A stretch of 7,529 bases of DNA from Actinomycetota bacterium (GCA_009702945.1 WLGZ01000037.1:1-7529); one strand, 5' to 3'. Shown: positions 1-6,830, counted from the stretch's first letter. Notes: generated by a model not told the origin, from the sequence alone. Numbers and translations: made by a program.

Positions 1-470
1 CGAATCACTGGAGCTAGCAGTTGGAATCTTGTGCCTTCTTTAATCTCCAGAATTCTGTCCACGATCTGTTGTGGCGATTGCCGGGCAATTGGTCTGCCAC
101 AGTCTGGGCAGTGTGGTCGTCCGGCTCGCGCGAAAAGCAATCTTAAGTAGTCATAAACCTCAGTGATGGTTCCCACGGTAGAACGCGGGTTGCGATTAGT
201 AGATTTTTGATCGATTGAAACAGCGGGTGAAAGTCCTTCGATAAAGTCAACATCTGGTTTATCCATCTGGCCAAGAAACTGGCGAGCATAGGCAGATAGG
301 GATTCGACATACCGTCGTTGACCTTCAGCAAAGATAGTGTCAAAAGCCAGCGAAGACTTTCCAGAGCCTGAGAGGCCTGTGAAAACAATCAGAGAATCAC
401 GAGGTAAATCAATGTTTACGTCTTTGAGGTTGTGCTCTCGAGCGCCTCGAACGATTAACTGATCAACCAC
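1..470 (-). CDS. uvrA: UvrA, excinuclease ABC subunit A (N-terminal part, cut by window edge)
   Basis: UvrA is the damage-sensing ATPase of nucleotide excision repair; it loads UvrB onto lesions in the cytoplasm. About 156 N-terminal residues of a protein usually near 950 are present. Visible are the family opening (LIVRGAREHNLKDV, from residue 5), Walker A GLSGSGKS at 32-39, the conserved RYVESLSAYARQFLG stretch near 53-67, the SPAVSIDQKSTNRNPRSTVGT block holding the Q-loop, and an HCPDCG motif near 120-125. The start is GTG at 470-468: a stop codon lies four codons upstream in the same frame and no other start fits the family N-terminus. The gap to the upstream terC stop is 9 bases. An AGGGAT sequence sits almost against the GTG, an unusually short Shine-Dalgarno spacing, so translation may depend on coupling to terC. 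It is the last visible gene of the coaE operon. Family assignment is certain; the exact start is very likely. Confidence 0.97.
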   Translation of the reverse strand, partial: MVDQLIVRGAREHNLKDVNIDLPRDSLIVFTGLSGSGKSSLAFDTIFAEGQRRYVESLSAYARQFLGQMDKPDVDFIEGLSPAVSIDQKSTNRNPRSTVGTITEVYDYLRLLFARAGRPHCPDCGRPIARQSPQQIVDRILEIKEGTRFQLLAPVI

Positions 471-479
471 ATCCCTATG

Positions 480-1472
480 TTAGTTGTCGGTGTCATTTGG
501 TGCATCAGTGATGCGTCCTGCGTGCGCACGGGCCGTCGGATCCTTACGAACCTTGATGAAGCTGGCCACAGTGGCAATGGTCAAGATGCTGGCGATCACA
601 ACTAGTGAGATGGATGTCGGAATCTTTGGAATTGCCTCATTCTGCTCGTGGCCATAAAGCAAAATCAACTTCATGCCGATAAATACCAAAATGGCGGATA
701 GGCCAAGTGATAAGTAGACAAGTTTGTCCAAAAGTCCCTTTAGAAGGAAGTACAACGCGCGCAGACCAAGCAGCGCAAACGCATTAGCAGAGAACACTAA
801 GAACGGTTCTTGCGTCACACCGAAAGTGGCGGGAATTGAATCAAGCGCGAATAGTAAGTCAGTTGCACCAATGGCGATCATAACTAACAACATCGGAGTG
901 CCGTAACGCTTGCCGGCCTCTTTAATCGTCAACTTTGTGCCATGGTATTCGTCAGTGAACGGAATCACCTTACGGATATTTCGAACCATGACATTTTCAC
1001 TTGGATCAGGGTCTTCGTCCCAATGTTTAAACAACCCATAACCGGTGTAAATCAAAATTGCACCGAAGATTACAAAAGTGAAAGCAAAAGCTTCTAGTGC
1101 TGCTGCGCCGAGAGCGATGAAGATTGCTCGGAAAATCAGGGCTAGTAACACACCGAACAACAAGACTCTTTGATGATAAATACTTGGCACTGCGAACTGC
1201 GTGAGAATAATTATGAATACGAACAGGTTGTCTACGGACAGTGATTTTTCAACGAGATACGCCGCGAAGTATTCCGTTCCGAATGTGGATCCATAACTAG
1301 TCCAAACCCAAACACCGAAGGCAATAGCAATACCTATGTAGAAGAGCGACCATAATGCAGCTTCTTTGAACATTACGTCGTGTGGTTTGCGACTAACTGT
1401 CACAAAGTCCAGAACAATAAGTCCAAGAATTCCAACAATCAGTGCGGCCCATAACCCTTGACTAACGTCCAT
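480..1472 (-). CDS. TerC family integral membrane protein, copy 1 (downstream copy)
   Basis: A 330-residue inner-membrane protein of the TerC/Alx/YkoY family. Characterised members export manganese or are tied to tellurium resistance; manganese export here is inference from the family. Hydrophobic segments lie near residues 7-27, 40-58, 82-95, 102-122, 130-148, 192-212, 224-244, 251-273 and 287-307. The family signatures are present: LDF at 21-23, VEKSLSVDN at 74-82 and TDLLFALDSIPA at 204-215, giving membrane acidic residues D22, E75, D81, D205 and D211 as candidate metal ligands. A charged DEDPDP loop lies at 152-157. The C-terminal tail (308-330) is hydrophilic. The ATG start follows the upstream terC stop by 9 bases; an AAGGGA ribosome site overlaps that stop with 5 bases of spacing. 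It is collinear with, and about half identical to, its neighbour. Family is sure, substrate is not. Confidence 0.93.
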   Translation of the reverse strand: MDVSQGLWAALIVGILGLIVLDFVTVSRKPHDVMFKEAALWSLFYIGIAIAFGVWVWTSYGSTFGTEYFAAYLVEKSLSVDNLFVFIIILTQFAVPSIYHQRVLLFGVLLALIFRAIFIALGAAALEAFAFTFVIFGAILIYTGYGLFKHWDEDPDPSENVMVRNIRKVIPFTDEYHGTKLTIKEAGKRYGTPMLLVMIAIGATDLLFALDSIPATFGVTQEPFLVFSANAFALLGLRALYFLLKGLLDKLVYLSLGLSAILVFIGMKLILLYGHEQNEAIPKIPTSISLVVIASILTIATVASFIKVRKDPTARAHAGRITDAPNDTDN

Positions 1473-1483
1473 TTGATTCCCTT
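1473..1483 (-). promoter_or_regulatory. Ribosome binding site of terC copy 1, overlapping the upstream stop
   Basis: The minus strand reads TAAGGGAATCAAATG: the AAGGGA core (1483-1478) begins inside the TAA stop of the upstream terC and is 5 bases from the ATG at 1472. The site supports the chosen start and implies that ribosomes finishing the first terC lie over the initiation site of the second. Confidence 0.7.
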
Positions 1484-2522
1484 AAACTTTAGGGTCTTCG
1501 GATCCGAGATGCTCGATGGCATCTCCCCGGTGTTCCGTTGACTCTTCCAGTGCATGTGAAATCTCAGACTGAAGGGCCAATTCTGGGGAACGACGCACTG
1601 CAATGAGACTTGTGATTACTGTTACCCCTAAAACGGTTCCAATAAACATCAAAGATTGGGCGATTGTCACATGTGGCGGATGCAGGTCTGTAGTCCCGTC
1701 GACAGCCTCCAAAAACAGCTTTATGGCGATGAACCCAAGGATTATGGCCAAGCCACGGGCCAAGTAAATGATCTTGGATAGTAAGCCGTCCAGCAAGAAG
1801 TACAGCTGTCGCAATCCCATCAAGGCAAATGCATTAGCAGCAAAAACTAAATACGGCTCCTGGGTTAGGCCGAATACCGCTGGAATCGAATCAAGAGCGA
1901 ACAATAGATCCGTGGTGCCCACAGCAAGAATCACCACAAATAGCGGAGTGATGAATCGCTTGCCATCAATTTTGGTTATGTATTTCGCTCCTACATATTC
2001 CCGTGAAGTGGGCACATACTTCTCGACCAATCGCACGAAGCCGTTACCCTCAGGATCCGGCTCTTCGTCATGCGATCTCCAGACAGAAATCGCGGTGTAG
2101 AGCAGGAACGCAGCAAATACATAGAACGTCGCTGCAAACTTAGCGATAGCTGCTGCGCCAATCACAATTAGAATTCCTCGAAGCACGATTGCTATCGCAA
2201 CACCAATCAATAGCACCCGGTGCTTAAGCATTTCAGGTACTGCGAATGAAGACATGAGAACTAGAAAGACAAACAAATTATCAACGGAAAGACTGTACTC
2301 AGTTATCCAGCCTGCCAAGAACTGTTGTCCGTACTCAGCTCCGAAATAGTTCCAAACAAAAACCGCAAAACACAGCGCCGCAATTATGTATGCCACTACC
2401 CAGCGAGCTGCTTGCTTTGGTCCGAATACGTGTGGCCTGGCATCAACTACAACAAAGTCCAACACAAATGCGGCAATGAGGATTCCAATTGTGGCAATCC
2501 AAACTGTGGTTGAAACGTTCAT
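1482..2522 (-). CDS. TerC family integral membrane protein, copy 2 (upstream copy)
   Basis: A 346-residue TerC-family membrane protein and tandem paralogue of the next gene. The two align without a gap over residues 1-270, with about 138 identities by hand count (about 51%) and roughly 80% between 201 and 250. All signature residues match in number: LDF at 21-23, TEYSLSVDN at 74-82 and TDLLFALDSIPA at 204-215. A DEEPDP loop occupies 152-157. Its C-terminal tail after about 310 is longer and more acidic than in the other copy. The ATG at 2522-2520 is the only reasonable start: an in-frame TGA lies two codons upstream. No Shine-Dalgarno sequence precedes it; initiation may come from coupling to a 9-codon reading frame bridging from the uvrB stop. 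A terC gene beside uvrB is a known actinobacterial arrangement. Manganese transport is inferred from characterised family members, not shown here. Confidence 0.93.
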   Translation of the reverse strand: MNVSTTVWIATIGILIAAFVLDFVVVDARPHVFGPKQAARWVVAYIIAALCFAVFVWNYFGAEYGQQFLAGWITEYSLSVDNLFVFLVLMSSFAVPEMLKHRVLLIGVAIAIVLRGILIVIGAAAIAKFAATFYVFAAFLLYTAISVWRSHDEEPDPEGNGFVRLVEKYVPTSREYVGAKYITKIDGKRFITPLFVVILAVGTTDLLFALDSIPAVFGLTQEPYLVFAANAFALMGLRQLYFLLDGLLSKIIYLARGLAIILGFIAIKLFLEAVDGTTDLHPPHVTIAQSLMFIGTVLGVTVITSLIAVRRSPELALQSEISHALEESTEHRGDAIEHLGSEDPKV

Positions 2523-2548
2523 TGGTCAACCATAGCGATGATCGACAT
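2519..2548 (-). CDS. Possible 9-codon coupling minigene between uvrB and terC (speculative)
   Basis: An ATG two bases after the uvrB stop opens a frame encoding MSIIAMVDQ and ends in a TGA that overlaps the terC ATG (ATGA arrangement). It fills almost the whole 28-base gap. I see no Shine-Dalgarno for it. It may relay ribosomes from uvrB to terC, which lacks a ribosome site of its own, or it may be a chance frame; short frames of this size are common by chance. Confidence 0.2.
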   Translation of the reverse strand: MSIIAMVDQ

Positions 2549-2550
2549 AT

Positions 2551-4626
2551 TTAGGCGTGACCCGCCTGAGCCATTTGCCGCAATTCTTTCTTAAGTTCAT
2601 GGATTTCGTCACGCAATCTTGCTGCTAACTCAAACTGCAGTTCACTAGCAGCGGTGTGCATCTGCTCGGAAAGTTGATCAATCAAATCACCCAAATCTCG
2701 AGCGGGAATACTACGTAGGCTCTCCCTGATTGAAGTTGGAACTCTAACGCCTGACTTTTGATCAGCCATAAACAATTCGGTGTCATCATCTTCTCTAGAA
2801 ATCAAATCCGTGATGTCGGCAATCTTTTTACGAAGCGGCTGTGGGTCTAGACCATGTTCCAAATTGTAGGCAACCTGCTTTTCACGACGACGATTTGTTT
2901 CATCGATTGCAACCCGCATCGAATCTGTGATTTTGTCGGCATACATGTGGACTTCACCAGAAACATTTCGAGCGGCGCGGCCAATGGTCTGGATCAAGCT
3001 GCGATGACTGCGCAAAAAGCCTTCTTTGTCGGCATCCAGAATTGCAACTAGCGAGACCTCAGGTAAGTCCAAGCCTTCACGCAGCAAGTTAATTCCAATC
3101 AGAACGTCATACTCCCCTAGTCTTAGCTCGCGAAGTAACTCAACTCGTCGCAAAGTGTCTACCTCAGAGTGCAAGTAACGCACTCGGATTCCCTGTTCCA
3201 GCAAGTAGTCCGTTAAGTCCTCGGACATTTTCTTGGTAAGAGTTGTAACAAGTACGCGGGTACCATTTTCCGCCCGGAGCCGGATTTCATGAATCAGATC
3301 ATCGATCTGTCCCTTTGTTGGCTTAACGATGATTTCCGGATCTACCAGACCGGTCGGCCTGATCACTTGCTCTACGACGTCATTGTTGACCACACCGAGC
3401 TCAAACGGTCCAGGAGTTGCCGATAGGTAAACAGTTTGACCAACGCGATCAAGAAACTCAGGCCATTTAAGTGGTCGATTATCCATGGCACTGGGCAACC
3501 GGAATCCGTGTTCAACTAGCGTTCGTTTTCGTGAGGCATCGCCCTCGTACATCGCACCAATCTGCGGCACTGTTACGTGGCTTTCGTCAATAACTAGCAA
3601 AAAGTCTTCTGGGAAATAGTCCAGCAAACAGTTCGGAGCTGAACCTGCTTCTCGACCGTCAATATGCCTTGAGTAATTCTCGATACCGGAACAGAATCCA
3701 AGGTTTTGCATCATTTCAATGTCGTACGAAGTGCGCATCTTTATACGTTGAGCTTCAAGCAACTTCCCTTGGCTCTCGAGCTCAGGAATTCGGATCGAAA
3801 CTTCTGCTTCGATTGCAGAGATGGCCTTATTCATTCGTTCTGGTCCAGCTGTGTAGTGGGATGCTGGAAAAATGTAGATTTCATTATCGTCAGTAAGAAT
3901 CTCACCAGTAACTGGATGCAACGACATCAAACGATCTATGTCATCGCCAAACATCTCAATCCGAACTGGATGCTCTTCGTAAACCGGATAGACCTCAATA
4001 GTGTCGCCACGTACCCGGAAAGTTCCACGAGTAAATGCGATGTCGTTTCGGTTGTATTGAATGTCAACTAATCGGCGCAAAAGCGAGTCGCGATCAATGC
4101 TTTCGCCTACTTTGAGTCGTACCATTCGATCGACGTATTCCTGCGGGGTACCTAGACCATAAATACAAGAGACGCTGGCTACCACGATGACATCTCGCCT
4201 AGTTAACAGACTGTTGGTTGCACTGTGCCGAAGTCTTTCAACTTCCTCATTTACTGATGAATCTTTCTCAATAAAAGTGTCACTCTGCGGTATGTAGGCT
4301 TCCGGTTGGTAATAGTCGTAATAGGAAACGAAATACTCAACGGCATTGTTGGGAAGTAGTTCTCGAAATTCATTTGCTAGTTGGGCGGCAAGCGTCTTAT
4401 TTGGCGCCAAAACTAAAGTGGGGCGTTGTAATCGCTCAATCAGCCAAGCTGTAGTTGCGCTCTTTCCGGTACCAGTTGCACCAAGCAACACCACGTTCTT
4501 GTCCCCGTTGCGGATTCGTTTTTCGATTTCAGCAATGGCTGCAGGCTGATCACCTGCCGGGACGAATTCGCTGATTACTTCAAACGGTGCAACGGTTCGC
4601 TGCAAATCGGTAATCGGCCGGGTCAT
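2551..4626 (-). CDS. uvrB: UvrB, excinuclease ABC subunit B
   Basis: UvrB is the helicase-like core of nucleotide excision repair: it receives the lesion from UvrA, verifies it and recruits UvrC. The 691 residues are full length for the family. Visible are Walker A GATGTGKS at 49-56, the DNA-inserting beta-hairpin block YYDYYQPEAYIP at 102-113, the DESH box at 347-350, LSATPGP at 401-407, helicase motif VI QTIGRAAR at 546-553, and a C-terminal UVR coiled-coil motif at about 646-686 that should bind UvrC. No key residue looks altered. The ATG at 4626 lies 9 bases after the coaE TAG stop with a GGAG only 2 bases from the start, and in the same frame as coaE, so coupling to coaE is likely. In other bacteria uvrB is often under LexA control; I see no convincing LexA box upstream here. 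Confidence 0.98.
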   Translation of the reverse strand: MTRPITDLQRTVAPFEVISEFVPAGDQPAAIAEIEKRIRNGDKNVVLLGATGTGKSATTAWLIERLQRPTLVLAPNKTLAAQLANEFRELLPNNAVEYFVSYYDYYQPEAYIPQSDTFIEKDSSVNEEVERLRHSATNSLLTRRDVIVVASVSCIYGLGTPQEYVDRMVRLKVGESIDRDSLLRRLVDIQYNRNDIAFTRGTFRVRGDTIEVYPVYEEHPVRIEMFGDDIDRLMSLHPVTGEILTDDNEIYIFPASHYTAGPERMNKAISAIEAEVSIRIPELESQGKLLEAQRIKMRTSYDIEMMQNLGFCSGIENYSRHIDGREAGSAPNCLLDYFPEDFLLVIDESHVTVPQIGAMYEGDASRKRTLVEHGFRLPSAMDNRPLKWPEFLDRVGQTVYLSATPGPFELGVVNNDVVEQVIRPTGLVDPEIIVKPTKGQIDDLIHEIRLRAENGTRVLVTTLTKKMSEDLTDYLLEQGIRVRYLHSEVDTLRRVELLRELRLGEYDVLIGINLLREGLDLPEVSLVAILDADKEGFLRSHRSLIQTIGRAARNVSGEVHMYADKITDSMRVAIDETNRRREKQVAYNLEHGLDPQPLRKKIADITDLISREDDDTELFMADQKSGVRVPTSIRESLRSIPARDLGDLIDQLSEQMHTAASELQFELAARLRDEIHELKKELRQMAQAGHA

Positions 4627-4635
4627 GACTCCAGA

Positions 4636-5217
4636 CTACGCTGAAATTTGTTGCCACACCTTGGTGACTTGGTCTTGCAACTGTTCAGGTGAGCCATTGT
4701 TCTCAATCACAAAGTCAGCAACAGTTCGTCGCTGGGCATCGGTTGCCTGATTCGCAATTCTGGCTTCAATGTCAGTGATCTCTAAACCACGTTCAATCAG
4801 GCGTGCTTTTCGGTGCTCAGAATCTGTAACGACTATCAAAACCTTGTCGAATTGCCCTTGCAGATTCTTCTCAAACAATAACGGGGTGTCATAGACCACA
4901 ACAGTAGATTCTGGGAGCGAGTTACGAATTTGCGCTACCCGAGCAATGACCGCAGGGTGAACAATTGCCTCGAGCTTCGCTAACTCGTTGGAGTCTTGAA
5001 ACACTAACTCCGCGAGCATTTTTCGATCAATTCTTAGGTCGCTGTCCAAAATGGATTCGCCAAACACTTCGATTGCTCTTTGATAGCCAGCCTGGTTCGG
5101 CTCCAGCACTTCCCTGGCAATGACGTCTGCGTCAATAACTACTGCACCCAAGTTGGAAAGGATTTTGGCAACCGTTGATTTCCCGCTGCCAATTCCGCCA
5201 GAAAGTCCTAGGTACAC
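4636..5217 (-). CDS. coaE: Dephospho-CoA kinase
   Basis: CoaE phosphorylates the 3'-hydroxyl of the ribose of dephospho-CoA using ATP, the final step of coenzyme A synthesis in the cytoplasm. The 193 residues match the short single-domain bacterial form; some actinobacterial CoaE proteins carry an extra C-terminal domain, absent here. Evidence: P-loop GGIGSGKST at 8-16, DAD at 29-31 (substrate/metal-binding aspartates), the IVHP motif at 85-88, YDTPLLFE at 109-116, the lid-type RLIERG at 139-144, IANQ at 154-157, and ADFVIENNG at 167-175. The start is GTG at 5217-5215, chosen because the P-loop then begins at residue 8 as in the family and an AGGG (5225-5228) sits 7 bases upstream. It is the first gene of the operon that continues into uvrB. 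Its closeness to rpsA and uvrB is typical of actinobacteria. Confidence 0.97.
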   Translation of the reverse strand: MYLGLSGGIGSGKSTVAKILSNLGAVVIDADVIAREVLEPNQAGYQRAIEVFGESILDSDLRIDRKMLAELVFQDSNELAKLEAIVHPAVIARVAQIRNSLPESTVVVYDTPLLFEKNLQGQFDKVLIVVTDSEHRKARLIERGLEITDIEARIANQATDAQRRTVADFVIENNGSPEQLQDQVTKVWQQISA

Positions 5218-5224
5218 GTCACTA

Positions 5225-5228
5225 CCCT
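5225..5228 (-). promoter_or_regulatory. Ribosome binding site of coaE
   Basis: AGGG on the minus strand, 7 bases before the GTG at 5217. It decides the GTG start; an overlapping GTG two codons earlier is in another frame. Confidence 0.65.
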
Positions 5229-5256
5229 ATTGGCTCAATCACGCCTGCAGGCTTTG

Positions 5257-5284
5257 AGAATAGAAAAAGCGGCTACCAAGTCAA
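5257..5284 (-). promoter_or_regulatory. Probable promoter of the coaE-uvrB-terC-terC-uvrA operon, embedded in the rpsA terminator
   Basis: On the minus strand TTGACT (5284-5279) is followed after 16 bases by TATTCT (5262-5257). The -35 matches the sigma-70-type consensus at five of six positions and the -10 at four of six, with the TAnnnT form common in actinobacteria. The predicted start near 5250 gives a leader of about 33 bases that includes the coaE ribosome site. The -35 box is exactly the six-base loop of the rpsA terminator hairpin, and the -10 overlaps its downstream foot. Identified by eye only. Confidence 0.5.
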
Positions 5285-5302
5285 TGGCAACCGCTTTTTC
5301 TA
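5261..5302 (-). terminator. Intrinsic terminator of rpsA
   Basis: A perfect 12-base-pair inverted repeat (5261-5272 with 5291-5302) begins 7 bases after the rpsA stop. In the RNA it extends inward by six more pairs (two of them G-U) to a six-base loop, UUGACU, giving an 18-pair stem. The GCGG/CCGC core is flanked by an A-run on the 5' arm and U5 on the 3' arm, the form of a Rho-independent terminator whose A and U tracts pair with each other. The symmetry means it could also stop transcription in the opposite direction. Confidence 0.88.
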
Positions 5303-5309
5303 GTTTGAA

Positions 5310-6761
5310 TTATTCGGCTTTGTCAGCCAATTCTGTTCTTAGTGCCTGTAGGCCAGCATCATCTGAGAGTGTTCCTTCAGATGTGGTTTCGCCTGAGTAA
5401 GAAGTTGGAACTTCTGCATCTGCGTTAGCAGCTGCATCGGCCTTCTTTGACTCGCCAACAGCAAGCTTGTGAGCCTCCCACTTAGCGTGAGCTGCAGCGT
5501 ACTGAGCTTCCCATTCAGCCTTCTTTTCTTCATGACCTGGCAACCATTCGTTGGTGTCTGGGTCGAAGCCTTCTGGATAGATGTAGTTTCCATTTTCGTC
5601 ATACTGATTCATGCCGTACAGGCCAGCATCGAACGAATCGGTTTCATCGGAATCTACATCTTCGTTTGCTTGGCGCAATGAAAGTGAGATACGACGACGT
5701 TCTAGATCGATGTCAATAACCTTCACGAAGGTCGAGTCACCAACCTGAACAACCTGTTCTGGAATTTCTACGTGACGACCAGCAAGTTCTGAGATGTGAA
5801 CTAGGCCTTCAATGCCATCGCTAACGCGAACGAATGCACCGAATGGAACTAGCTTGGTAACTTCACCTGGAACTACCTGACCCATTGTGTGGGTACGAGC
5901 AAAGTGCTGCCATGGATCTTCCTGTGTTGACTTCAAAGAAAGCGAAACGCGTTCGCGATCGAAATCTACTTCTAGAACTTCAACAGTTACTTCCTGGCCT
6001 ACTTCGACAACCTTTGATGGGTGATCTACGTGCTCCCATGAAAGTTCCGAAACGTGGACTAGACCGTCTACGCCACCAAGATCAACGAAGGCACCGAAGT
6101 TAACAATGCTGGATACAACACCCTTGCGGATCTGTCCCTTTTCAAGTTGATTCAAGAAGCCGTGACGTACAGCGCTCTGCGACTGTTCTAGGTAAGCGCG
6201 ACGAGAAAGCACAACGTTGTTGCGGTTCTTGTCTAGCTCGATGATCTTGGCTTCAATTTGCTTGCCAATGTATGGCGCTAGGTCGCGAACGCGACGCATT
6301 TCAACAAGTGAAGCTGGCAAGAAGCCGCGAAGACCGATGTCCATGATCAAGCCGCCCTTGACGACTTCGATGACGGTGCCGGTAACGACGCCATCTTCTT
6401 CCTTGATCTTTTCGATTGATCCCCAAGCGCGTTCGTACTGTGCGCGCTTCTTGGAAAGAATTAGTTGACCTTCTTTATCTTCCTTCTGAAGAACAAGAGC
6501 TTCAATAACATCGCCAACAGTTACAACTTCGTTGGGATCAATGTCGTGCTTGATGCTTAGTTCGCGAGAAGGGATAATTCCTTCGGTCTTGTAGCCGATG
6601 TCAACGAGAACTTCGTCTCGACTAACTTTTACTACGATGCCTTCGACGATGTCTCCGTCGTTAAATGGCTTAATTGTGGCGTCGACTGCGGCCATAAATT
6701 CTTCGGCTGATGCGAAATCGTCGACGGTGGAGAAGTTGCTCTTGTCAGTAGTGACAGTCAT
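5310..6761 (-). CDS. rpsA: 30S ribosomal protein S1 (four S1 domains, actinobacterial type)
   Basis: S1 binds mRNA on the 30S subunit and helps initiation on weak or structured leaders. From the ATG at 6761 the protein has 483 residues. Four S1 RNA-binding domains lie at about 36-105, 123-188, 210-278 and 294-363; the last two carry the FGAFV...GLVHxSEL pattern. After about 365 comes an acidic, probably flexible tail with the actinobacterial YDENGNYIYPEGFDPDTNEWLPG-type stretch (near 387-409), a Trp/Ala-rich helix, and a terminal LSDDAGLQALRTEL resembling the end of mycobacterial RpsA. The family start is the ATG at 6761, with a GAGG 10 bases upstream. An in-frame ATG at 6806 with a stronger AAGGA site 4 bases away would add 15 residues rich in His and Tyr; I prefer 6761 by family resemblance. 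A monocistronic unit looks likely: its own promoter upstream and a terminator right after. Confidence 0.95.
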   Translation of the reverse strand: MTVTTDKSNFSTVDDFASAEEFMAAVDATIKPFNDGDIVEGIVVKVSRDEVLVDIGYKTEGIIPSRELSIKHDIDPNEVVTVGDVIEALVLQKEDKEGQLILSKKRAQYERAWGSIEKIKEEDGVVTGTVIEVVKGGLIMDIGLRGFLPASLVEMRRVRDLAPYIGKQIEAKIIELDKNRNNVVLSRRAYLEQSQSAVRHGFLNQLEKGQIRKGVVSSIVNFGAFVDLGGVDGLVHVSELSWEHVDHPSKVVEVGQEVTVEVLEVDFDRERVSLSLKSTQEDPWQHFARTHTMGQVVPGEVTKLVPFGAFVRVSDGIEGLVHISELAGRHVEIPEQVVQVGDSTFVKVIDIDLERRRISLSLRQANEDVDSDETDSFDAGLYGMNQYDENGNYIYPEGFDPDTNEWLPGHEEKKAEWEAQYAAAHAKWEAHKLAVGESKKADAAANADAEVPTSYSGETTSEGTLSDDAGLQALRTELADKAE

Positions 6762-6806
6762 TAAGTTATTGCCTCGATGCGGATAGAAATAGTGCGGATG
6801 TTGCAT
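6762..6806 (-). other. Possible in-frame N-terminal extension of RpsA, or leader with an alternative start
   Basis: An ATG at 6806-6804, four bases after AAGGA, is in frame with rpsA and has no stop before the family start. It would encode MQHPHYFYPHRGNNL before the usual Met. Three His and three aromatic residues in 15 are unlike the rest of S1. Either the protein is made in two forms, or the segment is only leader RNA. Confidence 0.35.
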
Positions 6807-6809
6807 TCT

Positions 6810-6830
6810 TTCCTTGCGGATCCCGTGGAA
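6810..6830 (-). promoter_or_regulatory. Small leader hairpin covering the upstream rpsA ribosome site
   Basis: In the RNA UUCC (6830-6827) can pair with GGAA (6813-6810), and inside it CGG (6825-6823) with CCG (6819-6817) around a three-base loop. The right arm contains part of the AAGGA before the ATG at 6806, so folding would hide it. The structure is short and weak; a regulatory role is inference. Confidence 0.25.

Noticed and set aside
143..388. Minus-strand 81-codon open frame
   Set aside because: It lies wholly inside uvrA in another frame; the uvrA frame has clear family motifs here.
2523..2550. Manganese riboswitch (yybP-ykoY type) before the terC genes
   Set aside because: The gap is only 28 bases, too short to hold that RNA, and no matching structure is visible.
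3511..3525. CGAAC-N4-GTTGA on the minus strand, resembling a LexA box
   Set aside because: Imperfect half-site and deep inside uvrB coding sequence, far from any start.
3706..4071. Plus-strand 121-codon open frame and other plus-strand frames opposite terC, uvrB and rpsA
   Set aside because: They are antisense to conserved coding sequence, show no recognisable motif and have no sensible ribosome sites.
5339..5602. Minus-strand 87-codon frame inside the end of rpsA
   Set aside because: Out-of-frame shadow of the repetitive, acidic S1 tail; the S1 frame is conserved to its stop.
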